NCBI GenBank assembly: GCA_965267435.1
Contig: OZ253960.1
Location: 4,960,001 to 5,024,000 of the forward strand
Source: JAWPMT01 sp965267435
GTDB lineage: Bacteria; Bacteroidota; Bacteroidia; Cytophagales; Cyclobacteriaceae
DNA: 64,000 nucleotides
Direction of reading: 5' to 3'
In this document: positions 25,553-33,401 of the stretch, piece by piece
Layout of the letters: the number at the start of each line of letters is the position of its first letter
Position numbering within the stretch: position 1 is the stretch's first letter
Translations under genes and position numbers: made by a program
The notes under the pieces: generated by a model
What the model saw: the letters and a program-made list of their open reading frames with translations, nothing else
Told to the model about the DNA's origin: nothing
Database searches by the model: none

Positions 25553-27748
25553 ATGGCGAAGAGACGAAAGAAAACCAAACCGCAATCCGGGCGTAAGCCG
25601 AAAGTCCGTCTGGATGACATTAAGACGCAACTTCAGAATATCTTTTATGAGGAGCCGGAAGCGAGCTTTTCGTATCGGCAGCTGATAAAGAAACTCGGCA
25701 TTCGGGACGCGAAAACGAAAGATTCGGTGAAGGGTCTGCTTTTCTCCATGGAAGGGGAGGGCAAACTGGGGCGCAACCGTGATGGGCGCTTCTTCGCACA
25801 AACAAAACCCAAGACCATTCGGGGAAGGGTGGATCATGTGAACCCACGATTTGCCTACATCATCAGCGATGAATCTGCTGAGGATATTTGGGTGCGAACG
25901 GAGGATTTGAAGTTCGCGATCGACGGTGACGAGGTGGAGGTCCTCGTTACAAAGAAATCGGGTAAGCACTTTCGACCCGAAGGAAAAGTGGTCAACCTGC
26001 TCACGAGATCCAAGGATGAGTTCGTCGGCCGCATAGAAGTCTCAGAAAAATTCTCTTTTGTCGTTCCCGACAATCGCAATTTGCATTTCGATGTCTTCGT
26101 CTATCCCGAGAAGACCATGAAGTCGGCCGCGAATGACAAGGTCATCGTCAAAATCACGAAGTGGCACGATCGCAGCAACCGGAGCCCCATGGGGGAGGTG
26201 CTGGCGAATTTGGGGCAGGCGGGGGATCACGAAGCAGAGATCCACTCGATCATGGCTGAGTTTGGGCTACCCTTCGAGTTTCCGGAGCGGATTGAGAAAG
26301 AAGCAGCGAAAATTCCGGAGAAAATTGACAAGAAGGAGCTCTCCTACCGTCGCGACTTTCGGGAGATCACGACCTTCACCATTGATCCTTTTGATGCCAA
26401 GGACTTTGATGACGCCCTTTCCATAGAAAAGAAAGGGGACGACGTGTGGGAAATAGGCATCCACATTGCGGATGTGTCGCATTACGTCTTGCCTGGAGGA
26501 CTGTTAGAGAAGGAGGCCTACGATCGTGCGACATCTGTCTATCTCGTAGATCGGACCATACCGATGTTGCCGGAGAAGCTGTCCAATGGCCTCTGTTCGT
26601 TGCGCCCGGAAGAAGAAAAGCTAACATTCTCCGCCGTCTTCAAGATAGATGGCCAGGGCAAAGTACATGAGAAGTGGTTTGGTCGAACGATCATCTTTTC
26701 TGACCGAAGATTCACGTACGAGGAAGCACAGGAGCGGATCGAGTCCAAGGAGGGCGATTTCCATGAGGAGATCAATTTGCTCAACGACCTGAGCAAAAAA
26801 ATTCGTGATGCAAGGTTCAAGAATGGTGCGGTGAATTTCGAAACGGTCGAAGTCAAATTTGAGTTGGCCGATGATGGCACACCGCTTCGGGTGATCCCCA
26901 AGGAGCGAAAAGACGCCCACAAACTCATAGAGGAATTCATGCTCCTGGCGAACAGGGAAGTGGCGACCTTTATTCACGACCGGAAGCAGAAGGGCTTGTC
27001 CGCTGGTGAGAGCACTTTTGTCTACAGGACACACGACGACCCGGATCCGGAGAAGCTGGACTCCTTTGCCCAGTTCGCTGCCAAGTTTGGTCACAAGCTT
27101 TCGGCTCAGGGAATGATCTCGAAGAACCTCAATCGCCTCATGACGGACATCGAGGGCAAGCCTGAGCAGAACGTGCTGGAACAGCTCGCCATTCGCTCAA
27201 TGGCCAAGGCGAAATACACGACTGAGCCCCGGGGCCACTTTGGATTGGCTTTCAGTCACTATACGCACTTCACATCACCTATCAGAAGATACCCGGATGT
27301 GATGGTGCACCGGCTACTGTGGCATTACCTGGAAGGTGGTAAGTCGCCAGATCGTGATGAGTATGAATCGAAATGTGTCCACTCCAGCGAGCGGGAGAAA
27401 AGGGCTGCTGAGGCTGAGCGCGCCTCCATCAAGTACAAGCAGGTAGAGTTTATGCAGTCCATGCTGGGCCAGCCTTTCGACGGCCTCGTGTCGGGTATTA
27501 CCGAATGGGGAATCTTTGTCGAGATCGTGGAAACAAAGTGTGAGGGGATGATAAGGATTTCCGATCTGGAGGATGACTATTATGACTTCGATGAGAAGCA
27601 ATATGCCGTGATAGGAAGGCGCAGCGGCAAGAAAATCACACTGGGGGATCAGCTGAAGGTCCTCGTGGCCAAGACGGACATCGACCGCCGCACGATCGAT
27701 CTCGAAATGGTGCGCGAAGAGTCCCCGTGGCAGGCTGATGATTTCTGA
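25553..27748 (+). CDS. rnr: ribonuclease R
   Basis: Processive 3'-5' exoribonuclease degrading structured RNA. 731 residues. A basic N-terminus and winged-helix region, cold-shock-type domains (about 75-225), the RNB catalytic domain with TIDPFDAKDFDDALSI (aspartates bind the metals) and HYTHFTSPIRRYPDVMVHRLL, then a C-terminal S1 domain (about 640-720: FDGLVSGITEWGIFVEI). ATG start at 25553. The permease begins 2 bp after the stop. Confidence 0.96.
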   Translation: MAKRRKKTKPQSGRKPKVRLDDIKTQLQNIFYEEPEASFSYRQLIKKLGIRDAKTKDSVKGLLFSMEGEGKLGRNRDGRFFAQTKPKTIRGRVDHVNPRFAYIISDESAEDIWVRTEDLKFAIDGDEVEVLVTKKSGKHFRPEGKVVNLLTRSKDEFVGRIEVSEKFSFVVPDNRNLHFDVFVYPEKTMKSAANDKVIVKITKWHDRSNRSPMGEVLANLGQAGDHEAEIHSIMAEFGLPFEFPERIEKEAAKIPEKIDKKELSYRRDFREITTFTIDPFDAKDFDDALSIEKKGDDVWEIGIHIADVSHYVLPGGLLEKEAYDRATSVYLVDRTIPMLPEKLSNGLCSLRPEEEKLTFSAVFKIDGQGKVHEKWFGRTIIFSDRRFTYEEAQERIESKEGDFHEEINLLNDLSKKIRDARFKNGAVNFETVEVKFELADDGTPLRVIPKERKDAHKLIEEFMLLANREVATFIHDRKQKGLSAGESTFVYRTHDDPDPEKLDSFAQFAAKFGHKLSAQGMISKNLNRLMTDIEGKPEQNVLEQLAIRSMAKAKYTTEPRGHFGLAFSHYTHFTSPIRRYPDVMVHRLLWHYLEGGKSPDRDEYESKCVHSSEREKRAAEAERASIKYKQVEFMQSMLGQPFDGLVSGITEWGIFVEIVETKCEGMIRISDLEDDYYDFDEKQYAVIGRRSGKKITLGDQLKVLVAKTDIDRRTIDLEMVREESPWQADDF

Positions 27749-27750
27749 GC

Positions 27751-29052
27751 ATGGCCTCCTATAAAACGAAGCTTGGAGTACTGACCGCCTCTTCACTGGT
27801 CATCTCCGCCATGATTGGAACGGGGGTGTTCACAAGCCTGGGGTACCAGGTGGTTGACATTCATACGGGCTTTTCAATTGTGTTGCTTTGGGTGCTTGGA
27901 GGCATTGTGGCGTTCTGTGGCGCGGTGACCTATGCCGAATTGGGCGCCATTTTTCCGAGATCCGGCGGGGAGTACAATTTATTGGGGAGGGTCTATCATC
28001 CCGCCCTTGGGTTTGTTGCAGGGTGGGTGTCTGTCACCGTTGGATTTGCGGCACCGGCGTCGCTAGCGGCGATGGCTTTTGCCTCCTATATGGCGGCCTT
28101 GATCCCCAGTTTGCCATTGGATCATACTGCCGCTGCGGTGGTCCTCCTATTGAGCATCTTACATGGCTCTTCTGTGCGGATGGGCAGCAGCTTTCAAAAT
28201 GCCATGACCATCCTGAAGGTCTTGTTGATCATTGTCTTCGTGGTATTTGGCCTTACGTACGTTGGCGTCGGGATTTCGTGGGCTCCCACTTCCAGTAGTT
28301 GGTCGGAGATGATCAGTCCGCCTTATGCAGTTGCGCTTGTCTATGTTTCCTACGCTTATACGGGCTGGAATTCATCCATTTACATCATTGACGAGATGCG
28401 CCAACCGGCAAAGGACCTGCCCCGGTCATTGTTTTTGGGGACGCTCGTTGTGATGATCCTGTATGTGGCCTTGAACATGATCTTCCTTCACACCGTGCCC
28501 ATCACAGAATTGGCAGGTAAGCTGGAGGTAGGCGTATTGTCGGCGGGGGCAATCTTCGGAGAAAGCGGCACCCAATGGATGGTGCTCGCCATAGCGATAC
28601 TGCTAATATCAACGGTGAGCTCTTATGTCTTCCTCGGCCCCCGTGTGTCAAAAGTGATGGGCGAAGACCTCCAGGGCCTGGCAATACTTGCCAGGACTAC
28701 AGAGCGAGGCATTCCGCTCAACGCCTTCGTTTTCTCAACCATTTTGAGTCTGCTCTTTATCTACACAGGGACCTTCGAGCAGGTGTTGGTGTACACCAGC
28801 TTTCTGCTGATCTTAATTACTACATTGACCGTCGCAGGTATTTTCATTGTGAGAGCCCGCAAGCTGCATCTGGAGGCTACTTACCTCACCTGGGGCTATC
28901 CCTACACGCCCATTGTCTTCGTCGCGGTGAGTGTGTGGATGCTGGTGTTTGTTGTTCTGGACAAGCCCTTCGAAAGTCTGGTGGGCGTTTTCATTCTGGC
29001 TATTGGGCTGGGGATATATTATCAGGTGGAGCGTCGTTCAGGAAAGGGTTAG
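27751..29052 (+). CDS. APC-superfamily amino acid permease
   Basis: 433 residues with about twelve membrane helices. The N-terminus shows the APC hallmark ISAMIGTGVFTSLG (about 19-32) and later AELGAIFPRSGGEYNLLGRVYHP (about 62-84), VYVSYAYTGWNSSIYIIDEMRQPAKDLPRSL, typical of amino acid transporters and exchangers. Substrate cannot be read off. It is co-directional and nearly contiguous with rnr; its last 53 bp overlap the convergent TrmH-type gene. Confidence 0.9.
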   Translation: MASYKTKLGVLTASSLVISAMIGTGVFTSLGYQVVDIHTGFSIVLLWVLGGIVAFCGAVTYAELGAIFPRSGGEYNLLGRVYHPALGFVAGWVSVTVGFAAPASLAAMAFASYMAALIPSLPLDHTAAAVVLLLSILHGSSVRMGSSFQNAMTILKVLLIIVFVVFGLTYVGVGISWAPTSSSWSEMISPPYAVALVYVSYAYTGWNSSIYIIDEMRQPAKDLPRSLFLGTLVVMILYVALNMIFLHTVPITELAGKLEVGVLSAGAIFGESGTQWMVLAIAILLISTVSSYVFLGPRVSKVMGEDLQGLAILARTTERGIPLNAFVFSTILSLLFIYTGTFEQVLVYTSFLLILITTLTVAGIFIVRARKLHLEATYLTWGYPYTPIVFVAVSVWMLVFVVLDKPFESLVGVFILAIGLGIYYQVERRSGKG

Positions 29053-29581
29053 CGCCGTCTATTTTCGAAAAGTAATCCCAGAGGATCACGCCGATACTTA
29101 CCGATATATTCAGGGAGTGCTTGGTGCCGAACTGAGGGATCTCCAGGGTGGTGTCGGACATGGTGACACTTGGGTCCTCTACACCAAATACCTCGTTGCC
29201 AAAGACGAACGCGTACTTATCTGTAGGCAGGGGGGAAAAGTCCTTTAGGCTCACACTTTCGTCCGCCTGCTCAATGGCTACAATCTTATAACCTCGGGAC
29301 CTGAGCGCACCAAGGGCATCAACTGTCTTCTCAAAGTAGCGCCAATCCACTGAGTCCGTAGCACCCAGCGCAGTCTTGTGAATTTCACGGTGGGGAGGCT
29401 GGGCTGAAATACCTGTGAGGAAAATCTCGTTCACGCGGAATGCATCTGCCGTTCGAAATGCCGAGCCAATATTGTGCATGCTCCGCACATTGTCCAATAC
29501 CAGCGCAACGTTCAATTTCGGGCTACGCTTGTAATCCTCAATTGACAGCCGGTTGAGTTCCTCGTTTTTGAGTTTTCGCAT
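29000..29581 (-). CDS. TrmH/SpoU-family RNA 2'-O-methyltransferase
   Basis: 193 residues with the trefoil-knot SPOUT fold. Motif 1 LDNVRSMHNIGSAFRTADAF (about 29-48), motif 2 YAFVFGNEVFGVEDP (about 122-136), motif 3 LEIPQFGTKHSLNISVSIGVILW (about 146-168). These bind S-adenosylmethionine and the target ribose in tRNA or rRNA. It lacks the N-terminal L30-like domain of RlmB, and target identity is open. Its 3' end overlaps the permease gene on the other strand; it diverges from mutS. Confidence 0.9.
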   Translation of the reverse strand: MRKLKNEELNRLSIEDYKRSPKLNVALVLDNVRSMHNIGSAFRTADAFRVNEIFLTGISAQPPHREIHKTALGATDSVDWRYFEKTVDALGALRSRGYKIVAIEQADESVSLKDFSPLPTDKYAFVFGNEVFGVEDPSVTMSDTTLEIPQFGTKHSLNISVSIGVILWDYFSKIDGANPFLNDAPPDNISPAQ

Positions 29582-29649
29582 AATATCTCAAATTCCTTTC
29601 CTTAATATTGCTGATAGTCCCAATTCCAAAACTCAACCATTTCCGCCGA

Positions 29650-32265
29650 ATGGCCAAAAGCGCAGCAAAACCCAAGGAAACACCTTTAATGAAGCAATAC
29701 AATGCCATTAAGGGGAAGTATCCTGGAGCGCTGCTGCTGTTTCGAGTGGGAGATTTCTACGAGACTTTTTCGGAGGACGCCGTGACGACCAGCAAGGTCC
29801 TGGACATTGTGCTGACCAAGCGATCCAACGGGTCAGCATCGGAGGTGGAATTGGCCGGTTTCCCACATCATGCCCTGGATGCTTATCTGCCAAAACTCGT
29901 ACGAGCTGGACATCGCGTGGCGATTTGTGATCAGCTGGAAGATCCGAAGACCGTCAAGGGGATTGTAAAGCGTGGAGTCACCGAATTGGTTACGCCGGGC
30001 CTGGCGATGAGTGAAAATGTCCTCGAGCAAAAGCGTAACAATTATCTCTGTTCCATTTACTTCACCAAAGACGCCTGCGGTATAGCCTTCCTGGACCTGT
30101 CGACAGGCGAGTTTTTCGTCTCGGAAGGAGAGAAGGAGCACATCGAGAAAATGGTGCAGGGTTTCAGTCCTGCGGAGATCATCTACTGCAAGCGGGACAG
30201 GGACTTCTACGATGCCACCTTTGGGGATCACTACAATGACCTGGCACTGGACGATTGGATCTTCGCGCAGGATTTTGCGTACGAGCGACTACTCAATCAC
30301 TTTGAGACAACAAGCCTCAAGGGTTTCGGCATTGAGCAGATGAAATTAGCCATTGTCGCGGCAGGTGCAATTTTGCACTACCTCGAGGCTACTGAGCACA
30401 AACATCTCGCACATATCACCAGTGTGGCCCGGCTGGAGGAGGAGCGCTACATGTGGCTGGATAAGTTCAGCGTCCGCAACCTGGAGTTGCTCCGATCGCA
30501 ACAGGCAGACGGTACACCACTTATCGACATCCTTGATCATGTTGTGACCCCAATGGGGGGTCGTATGCTTCGCAGATGGCTGGTGCTGCCGCTGAAGAAT
30601 AAGGAGGAAATTGAGTCACGCCTCAATGTCGTGGAGGCTTTCGTGGACAATGACCAGCTGCTGGATCAGGTGGTCGGCCATTTGCAGGAGATTGGTGATT
30701 TGGAGAGGTTGGTCTCAAAGGTGGCTACAGCCCGGATCAACCCACGGGAAATGCTGCAGCTGGCCAATAGTCTGGCGATGCTTCAGCCCATTCAGGAGAC
30801 CTTGAAATCGTCGGGTTCCGATGTTTTCTACCGGTATGCGGACCGATTGCATTTGTGTACGACGCTGATCGAAGAGATACAATCCAAAGTCCGAAAGGAC
30901 GCCCCGATGTTAGTGCATCAGGGCAATATTATCAGGGAGGGGGTCGATGACGAGCTCGATGATCTGCGTAAAATCTCCACTTCTGGCAAGGACTACCTGT
31001 CTCAGATCAAGGAGCGGGAAATGGAGCGTACAGGCATTTCCTCTCTCAAAATTGCCTACAACAAAGTCTTTGGGTATTACCTGGAGGTGACCAATTCGCA
31101 CAAGGACAAGGTGCCGGAGGAATGGATCCGTAAGCAGACATTGGTGAATGCCGAGCGGTACATTACCGAAGAGCTGAAGAGCTACGAGGAGAAGATCCTC
31201 AATGCGGAGGAGCGCATGGCGGTGATCGAAATACGCCTGTTTCAGGAGCTAATAGCCCATGCTGCCGAGTTCATTGATCTCGTACAGCAGAATGCCCAGG
31301 TAGTTGGGAGTCTGGATTGCCTGAGCAATTTTGCCTTGCTGGCTCGGAAGTTCGACTATATCAAGCCGAGTCTCTCTGATGAGACGGTTCTGGATATAAA
31401 AGAGGGCCGACATCCCGTGATCGAGCGATCGCTGCCTCCCGGCGAGAAGTACGTACCCAATGATGTCTACCTGGATACGGACTCCCAGCAAATTGTGATC
31501 ATCACTGGCCCCAACATGGCAGGTAAGTCGGCGCTGCTACGCCAGACGGCTTTGATCACACTTATGGCCCAGATGGGCTGCTATGTTCCTGCTGGGTATG
31601 CGCGGATAGGTATCGTAGACAAAATATTCACCCGTGTGGGGGCCTCGGATAATTTATCCCGTGGTGAGTCCACGTTCATGGTGGAGATGACCGAGACCGC
31701 AAGTATCCTCAACAACCTCAGCAATCGCAGCCTGGTGATCATGGATGAGATTGGCCGCGGGACAAGTACCTATGATGGTATTTCCATCGCCTGGTCGATT
31801 GTGGAGTATTTGCATAAGCACCCGAAGCATAGAGCGAAGACACTTTTTGCTACGCACTATCACGAGTTGAACGAACTCGCGAATGATTTGCCGAGAGTCA
31901 AGAACTTCAATGTGTCGGTGAAGGAGCTTGATGGTAAGATCGTCTTTTTGCGGAAGCTGGTTCCCGGGGGTAGTGAGCATAGCTTCGGTATTCACGTGGC
32001 TCAGCTCGCGGGGATGCCCAATGAAGTGGTCCTCCGCGCCAATGAAATACTGCTTCACCTGGAGAAGGAGAAGCTGCCTGAGAAGCAGCGGGAGAAACTT
32101 GAAAACATGAAGGCCAATGAATTCCAACTCAACTTATTCGATGCGGACCCACGCTTTGAGGAGGTGATGAAGTTGCTGGCCGAGATCGACATCAACACCA
32201 TTTCACCTGTTGAGGCCTTGCTCAAGCTCAACAAGGTGAAGGACGTGCTCAAGGGTAGTAGTTAG
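29650..32265 (+). CDS. mutS: DNA mismatch repair protein MutS
   Basis: Recognises base mismatches and small loops and recruits MutL. I choose ATG 29650 (MAKSAAKPKETPLMKQYN, 871 aa) rather than an upstream TTG. The N-terminal mismatch-binding motif FRVGDFYETFSEDA carries the Phe-x-Glu wedge, followed by connector, lever and clamp regions. The ATPase has Walker A TGPNMAGKS, the DNLSRGESTFMVEM signature and Walker B LVIMDEIGRGTSTYDG. Full length MutS1. mutL is not in the window. Confidence 0.97.
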   Translation: MAKSAAKPKETPLMKQYNAIKGKYPGALLLFRVGDFYETFSEDAVTTSKVLDIVLTKRSNGSASEVELAGFPHHALDAYLPKLVRAGHRVAICDQLEDPKTVKGIVKRGVTELVTPGLAMSENVLEQKRNNYLCSIYFTKDACGIAFLDLSTGEFFVSEGEKEHIEKMVQGFSPAEIIYCKRDRDFYDATFGDHYNDLALDDWIFAQDFAYERLLNHFETTSLKGFGIEQMKLAIVAAGAILHYLEATEHKHLAHITSVARLEEERYMWLDKFSVRNLELLRSQQADGTPLIDILDHVVTPMGGRMLRRWLVLPLKNKEEIESRLNVVEAFVDNDQLLDQVVGHLQEIGDLERLVSKVATARINPREMLQLANSLAMLQPIQETLKSSGSDVFYRYADRLHLCTTLIEEIQSKVRKDAPMLVHQGNIIREGVDDELDDLRKISTSGKDYLSQIKEREMERTGISSLKIAYNKVFGYYLEVTNSHKDKVPEEWIRKQTLVNAERYITEELKSYEEKILNAEERMAVIEIRLFQELIAHAAEFIDLVQQNAQVVGSLDCLSNFALLARKFDYIKPSLSDETVLDIKEGRHPVIERSLPPGEKYVPNDVYLDTDSQQIVIITGPNMAGKSALLRQTALITLMAQMGCYVPAGYARIGIVDKIFTRVGASDNLSRGESTFMVEMTETASILNNLSNRSLVIMDEIGRGTSTYDGISIAWSIVEYLHKHPKHRAKTLFATHYHELNELANDLPRVKNFNVSVKELDGKIVFLRKLVPGGSEHSFGIHVAQLAGMPNEVVLRANEILLHLEKEKLPEKQREKLENMKANEFQLNLFDADPRFEEVMKLLAEIDINTISPVEALLKLNKVKDVLKGSS

Positions 32266-32270
32266 AGATT

Positions 32271-32489
32271 CTACCTGTTGCGGCCTAGCAACAATCCGGT
32301 TCGGAAATTCCAGAAAGAGGCGAGTAACATTCCTACAGCAAACACGTGATAGATCCCCATGGATTCTCCTAGTAGAAAAGGGATCACCTCCACAAATGCG
32401 ATGATGAGCAACCATACGAAACCGTAGCCAATAAACTTCGCCGTTTTATCCTTTTGAGATTGAGTTTCGAATCTTGTGGTGCTATCCAT
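32271..32489 (-). CDS. small two-helix membrane protein
   Basis: 72 residues from ATG 32489 (MDSTTRFETQSQKDKTAKF); a TTG 7 codons upstream is less likely. Two hydrophobic helices (FIGYGFVWLLIIAFVEVIPFLLG and GIYHVFAVGMLLASFWNF) end in a basic tail. No family recognised. It is convergent with mutS, 5 bp apart. Confidence 0.6.
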   Translation of the reverse strand: MDSTTRFETQSQKDKTAKFIGYGFVWLLIIAFVEVIPFLLGESMGIYHVFAVGMLLASFWNFRTGLLLGRNR

Positions 32490-32635
32490 TTTGCCTGCGA
32501 TTTGTATCAAAGTAAGCGAAAATTTCAGGGCCTTCTCCCAGTCTATGATCTATCATCACAGAACCGACAGAATGACCCGCAACAGTGTGCAGGATTTTGG
32601 CTATTTCGATTCCTGAAAAGAAAGTGCCGCAGTTA

Positions 32636-32665
32636 TTGTTTTTGTTCGTTGTTCACTTAAATTTG
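32636..32665 (+). promoter_or_regulatory. promoter of tRNA-Gly
   Basis: TTG (32636-32638), a 19-bp spacer and TAAATTTG (32658-32665) match the Bacteroidota promoter exactly. The tRNA begins 25 bp further on. Confidence 0.7.
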
Positions 32666-32689
32666 CAATCCTTTTCAAAGGAAAGGAAT

Positions 32690-32762
32690 GCGAGAGTAGC
32701 TCAGCTGGTAGAGCACAACCTTGCCAAGGTTGGGGTCGCGGGTTCGAATCCCGTCTCCCGCT
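32690..32762 (+). tRNA. tRNA-Gly (GCC), acceptor stem with A-C mismatch
   Basis: 73 nt: GCGAGAG acceptor, D-arm GCTC-AGCTGGTA-GAGC, anticodon arm CAACC-TTGCCAA-GGTTG (anticodon GCC), T-arm GCGGG-TTCGAAT-CCCGT, 3' acceptor CTCCCGC, discriminator T. Position 4 is A opposite C69, where bacterial tRNA-Gly normally has a G-C pair. All other stems are intact and promoter and terminator are good, so it is probably a working gene. Confidence 0.93.
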
Positions 32763-32770
32763 CAAGAAGA

Positions 32771-32799
32771 AGCCGGATTTTCGTCCGGCTTATTTTTTT
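32771..32799 (+). terminator. terminator of tRNA-Gly
   Basis: AGCCGGA (32771-32777) pairs with TCCGGCT (32784-32790), then TATTTTTTT. It separates tRNA-Gly from the tRNA-Leu fragment and the GIY-YIG gene. Confidence 0.85.
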
Positions 32800-32806
32800 C
32801 ACCCAT

Positions 32807-32871
32807 GCCCGGGTGGTGGAACCTGCCTACCGGCAGGCAGGCCTGACTGCCGAAGGTAGGTTGGTAGACAC
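32807..32871 (+). pseudogene. tRNA-Leu 5' fragment with 39-bp palindromic insertion
   Basis: Bases 32807-32821 and 32861-32871 together are identical to the first 26 nt of the intact tRNA-Leu(UAA) at 33146 (GCCCGGGTGGTGGAA and TTGGTAGACAC). Two bases upstream (AT) are shared too. Between the two parts, in what would be the D-loop, lie 39 extra bases (32822-32860). After 32871 the likeness ends: no anticodon arm, T-arm or 3' acceptor follows, so no functional tRNA can form. It looks like a duplicated target-site remnant. Confidence 0.85.
32822..32860. repeat. 39-bp palindromic insertion in the tRNA-Leu fragment
   Basis: CCTACC (32826-32831) pairs with GGTAGG (32855-32860), and GGCAG (32832-32836) with CTGCC (32847-32851), giving an 11-bp interrupted hairpin. 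A second possible hairpin is CCTGCC (32822-32827) with GGCAGG (32832-32837). The CCTGCC...GGCAGGCAGG core resembles a dispersed palindrome I recall from many Bacteroidota genomes, where it translates as RQAG-like peptides. Confidence 0.7.
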
Positions 32872-32882
32872 TGTAAGTTCAG

Positions 32883-33140
32883 ATGATGGTAATACATGTC
32901 TACGCGATACGGAGCACCACCAGGAGTTATATTTACGTCGGCATGAGTGACAACCTCAGGAGGAGGTTTGGACAACACAATTCCGGGAAGAATAGGACTA
33001 CCAAGCCCTACGCTCCCTTCGAATTGATTTGGGCGGAAGAATTCCCATCACGATCTGAAGCCCGAAAAAGAGAAAAGTATTTGAAATCGGGAGCGGGCAA
33101 AGAGTTTTTGAAGACGTGCAAGCCCATCTCCTTAGATTGA
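32883..33140 (+). CDS. small GIY-YIG nuclease, tRNA-associated
   Basis: 85-residue stand-alone GIY-YIG domain. The GIY/YIG strands appear as HVYAIRS (5-11) and YIYVG (16-20). The catalytic region follows: SDNLRRRFGQHNSGKNRTTKPY (22-43), with the conserved Arg-rich turn and His32, and the metal-binding glutamate in ARKREKYLKSG (E64). GIY-YIG domains cut DNA in homing endonucleases, UvrC and some structure-specific nucleases. No DNA-binding domain is attached. Short proteins like this are frequent in Bacteroidota, often beside tRNA genes (established observation, function mostly unknown). It lies between a tRNA-Leu 5' fragment and the intact tRNA-Leu, and its stop is 5 bp before the latter. ATG 32883 or 32886 may be used. 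Confidence 0.88.
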   Translation: MMVIHVYAIRSTTRSYIYVGMSDNLRRRFGQHNSGKNRTTKPYAPFELIWAEEFPSRSEARKREKYLKSGAGKEFLKTCKPISLD

Positions 33141-33145
33141 TATAT

Positions 33146-33231
33146 GCCCGGGTGGTGGAATTGGTAGACACGCAGGACTTAAAATCCTGTGACCCTTAAA
33201 GGTCGTATGGGTTCAAGTCCCATCCCGGGTA
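33146..33231 (+). tRNA. tRNA-Leu (UAA)
   Basis: 86 nt with a long variable arm. Acceptor GCCCGGG/CCCGGGT (terminal G-U), D-arm GTG-GAATTGGTAGA-CAC, anticodon arm GCAGGA-CTTAAAA-TCCTGT (anticodon UAA), variable arm ACCCTTAAAGGTCGT, T-arm ATGGG-TTCAAGT-CCCAT, discriminator A. CCA is not encoded. Its first 26 nt are repeated at 32807-32871. No full promoter stands directly before it; TAGATTGA (33133-33140) is a partial -7 match inside the GIY-YIG gene end. Confidence 0.96.
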
Positions 33232-33232
33232 C

Positions 33233-33261
33233 AGAGCCGTTCGTTCAGGAATGGCTTTTTT
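33233..33261 (+). terminator. terminator of tRNA-Leu
   Basis: AGCCGTTC and GAATGGCT pair over 8 bp (one G-T) around a short loop, followed by TTTTT. It begins right after the tRNA. Confidence 0.8.
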
Positions 33262-33362
33262 AATTAGTCCATTTCTCCCTACACCCCGTCTCCAACTGTT
33301 AAAAAGTATTAAGAATCCCATGGCTTCATCACATTGGATTTCCTCTTTGGTGATGAGCAGGG

Positions 33363-33371
33363 TATTTTTGC
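33363..33371 (+). promoter_or_regulatory. putative -7 element of the moxR gene
   Basis: TATTTTTGC matches the Bacteroidota -7 box exactly and lies 30 bp before the ATG. The best upstream TTG (33335-33337) is 25 bp away, longer than usual. Confidence 0.35.
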
Positions 33372-33401
33372 GACCTTCGATAAGAACTCATAGAGATAGA
33401 G

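Noticed and set aside
32585..32950. 121-codon frame with the phrase RVAQLVEHNLAKVGVAGSNPVSRS
   Set aside because: It is a read-through of tRNA-Gly and the tRNA-Leu fragment; this peptide is a well-known spurious product of tRNA genes.
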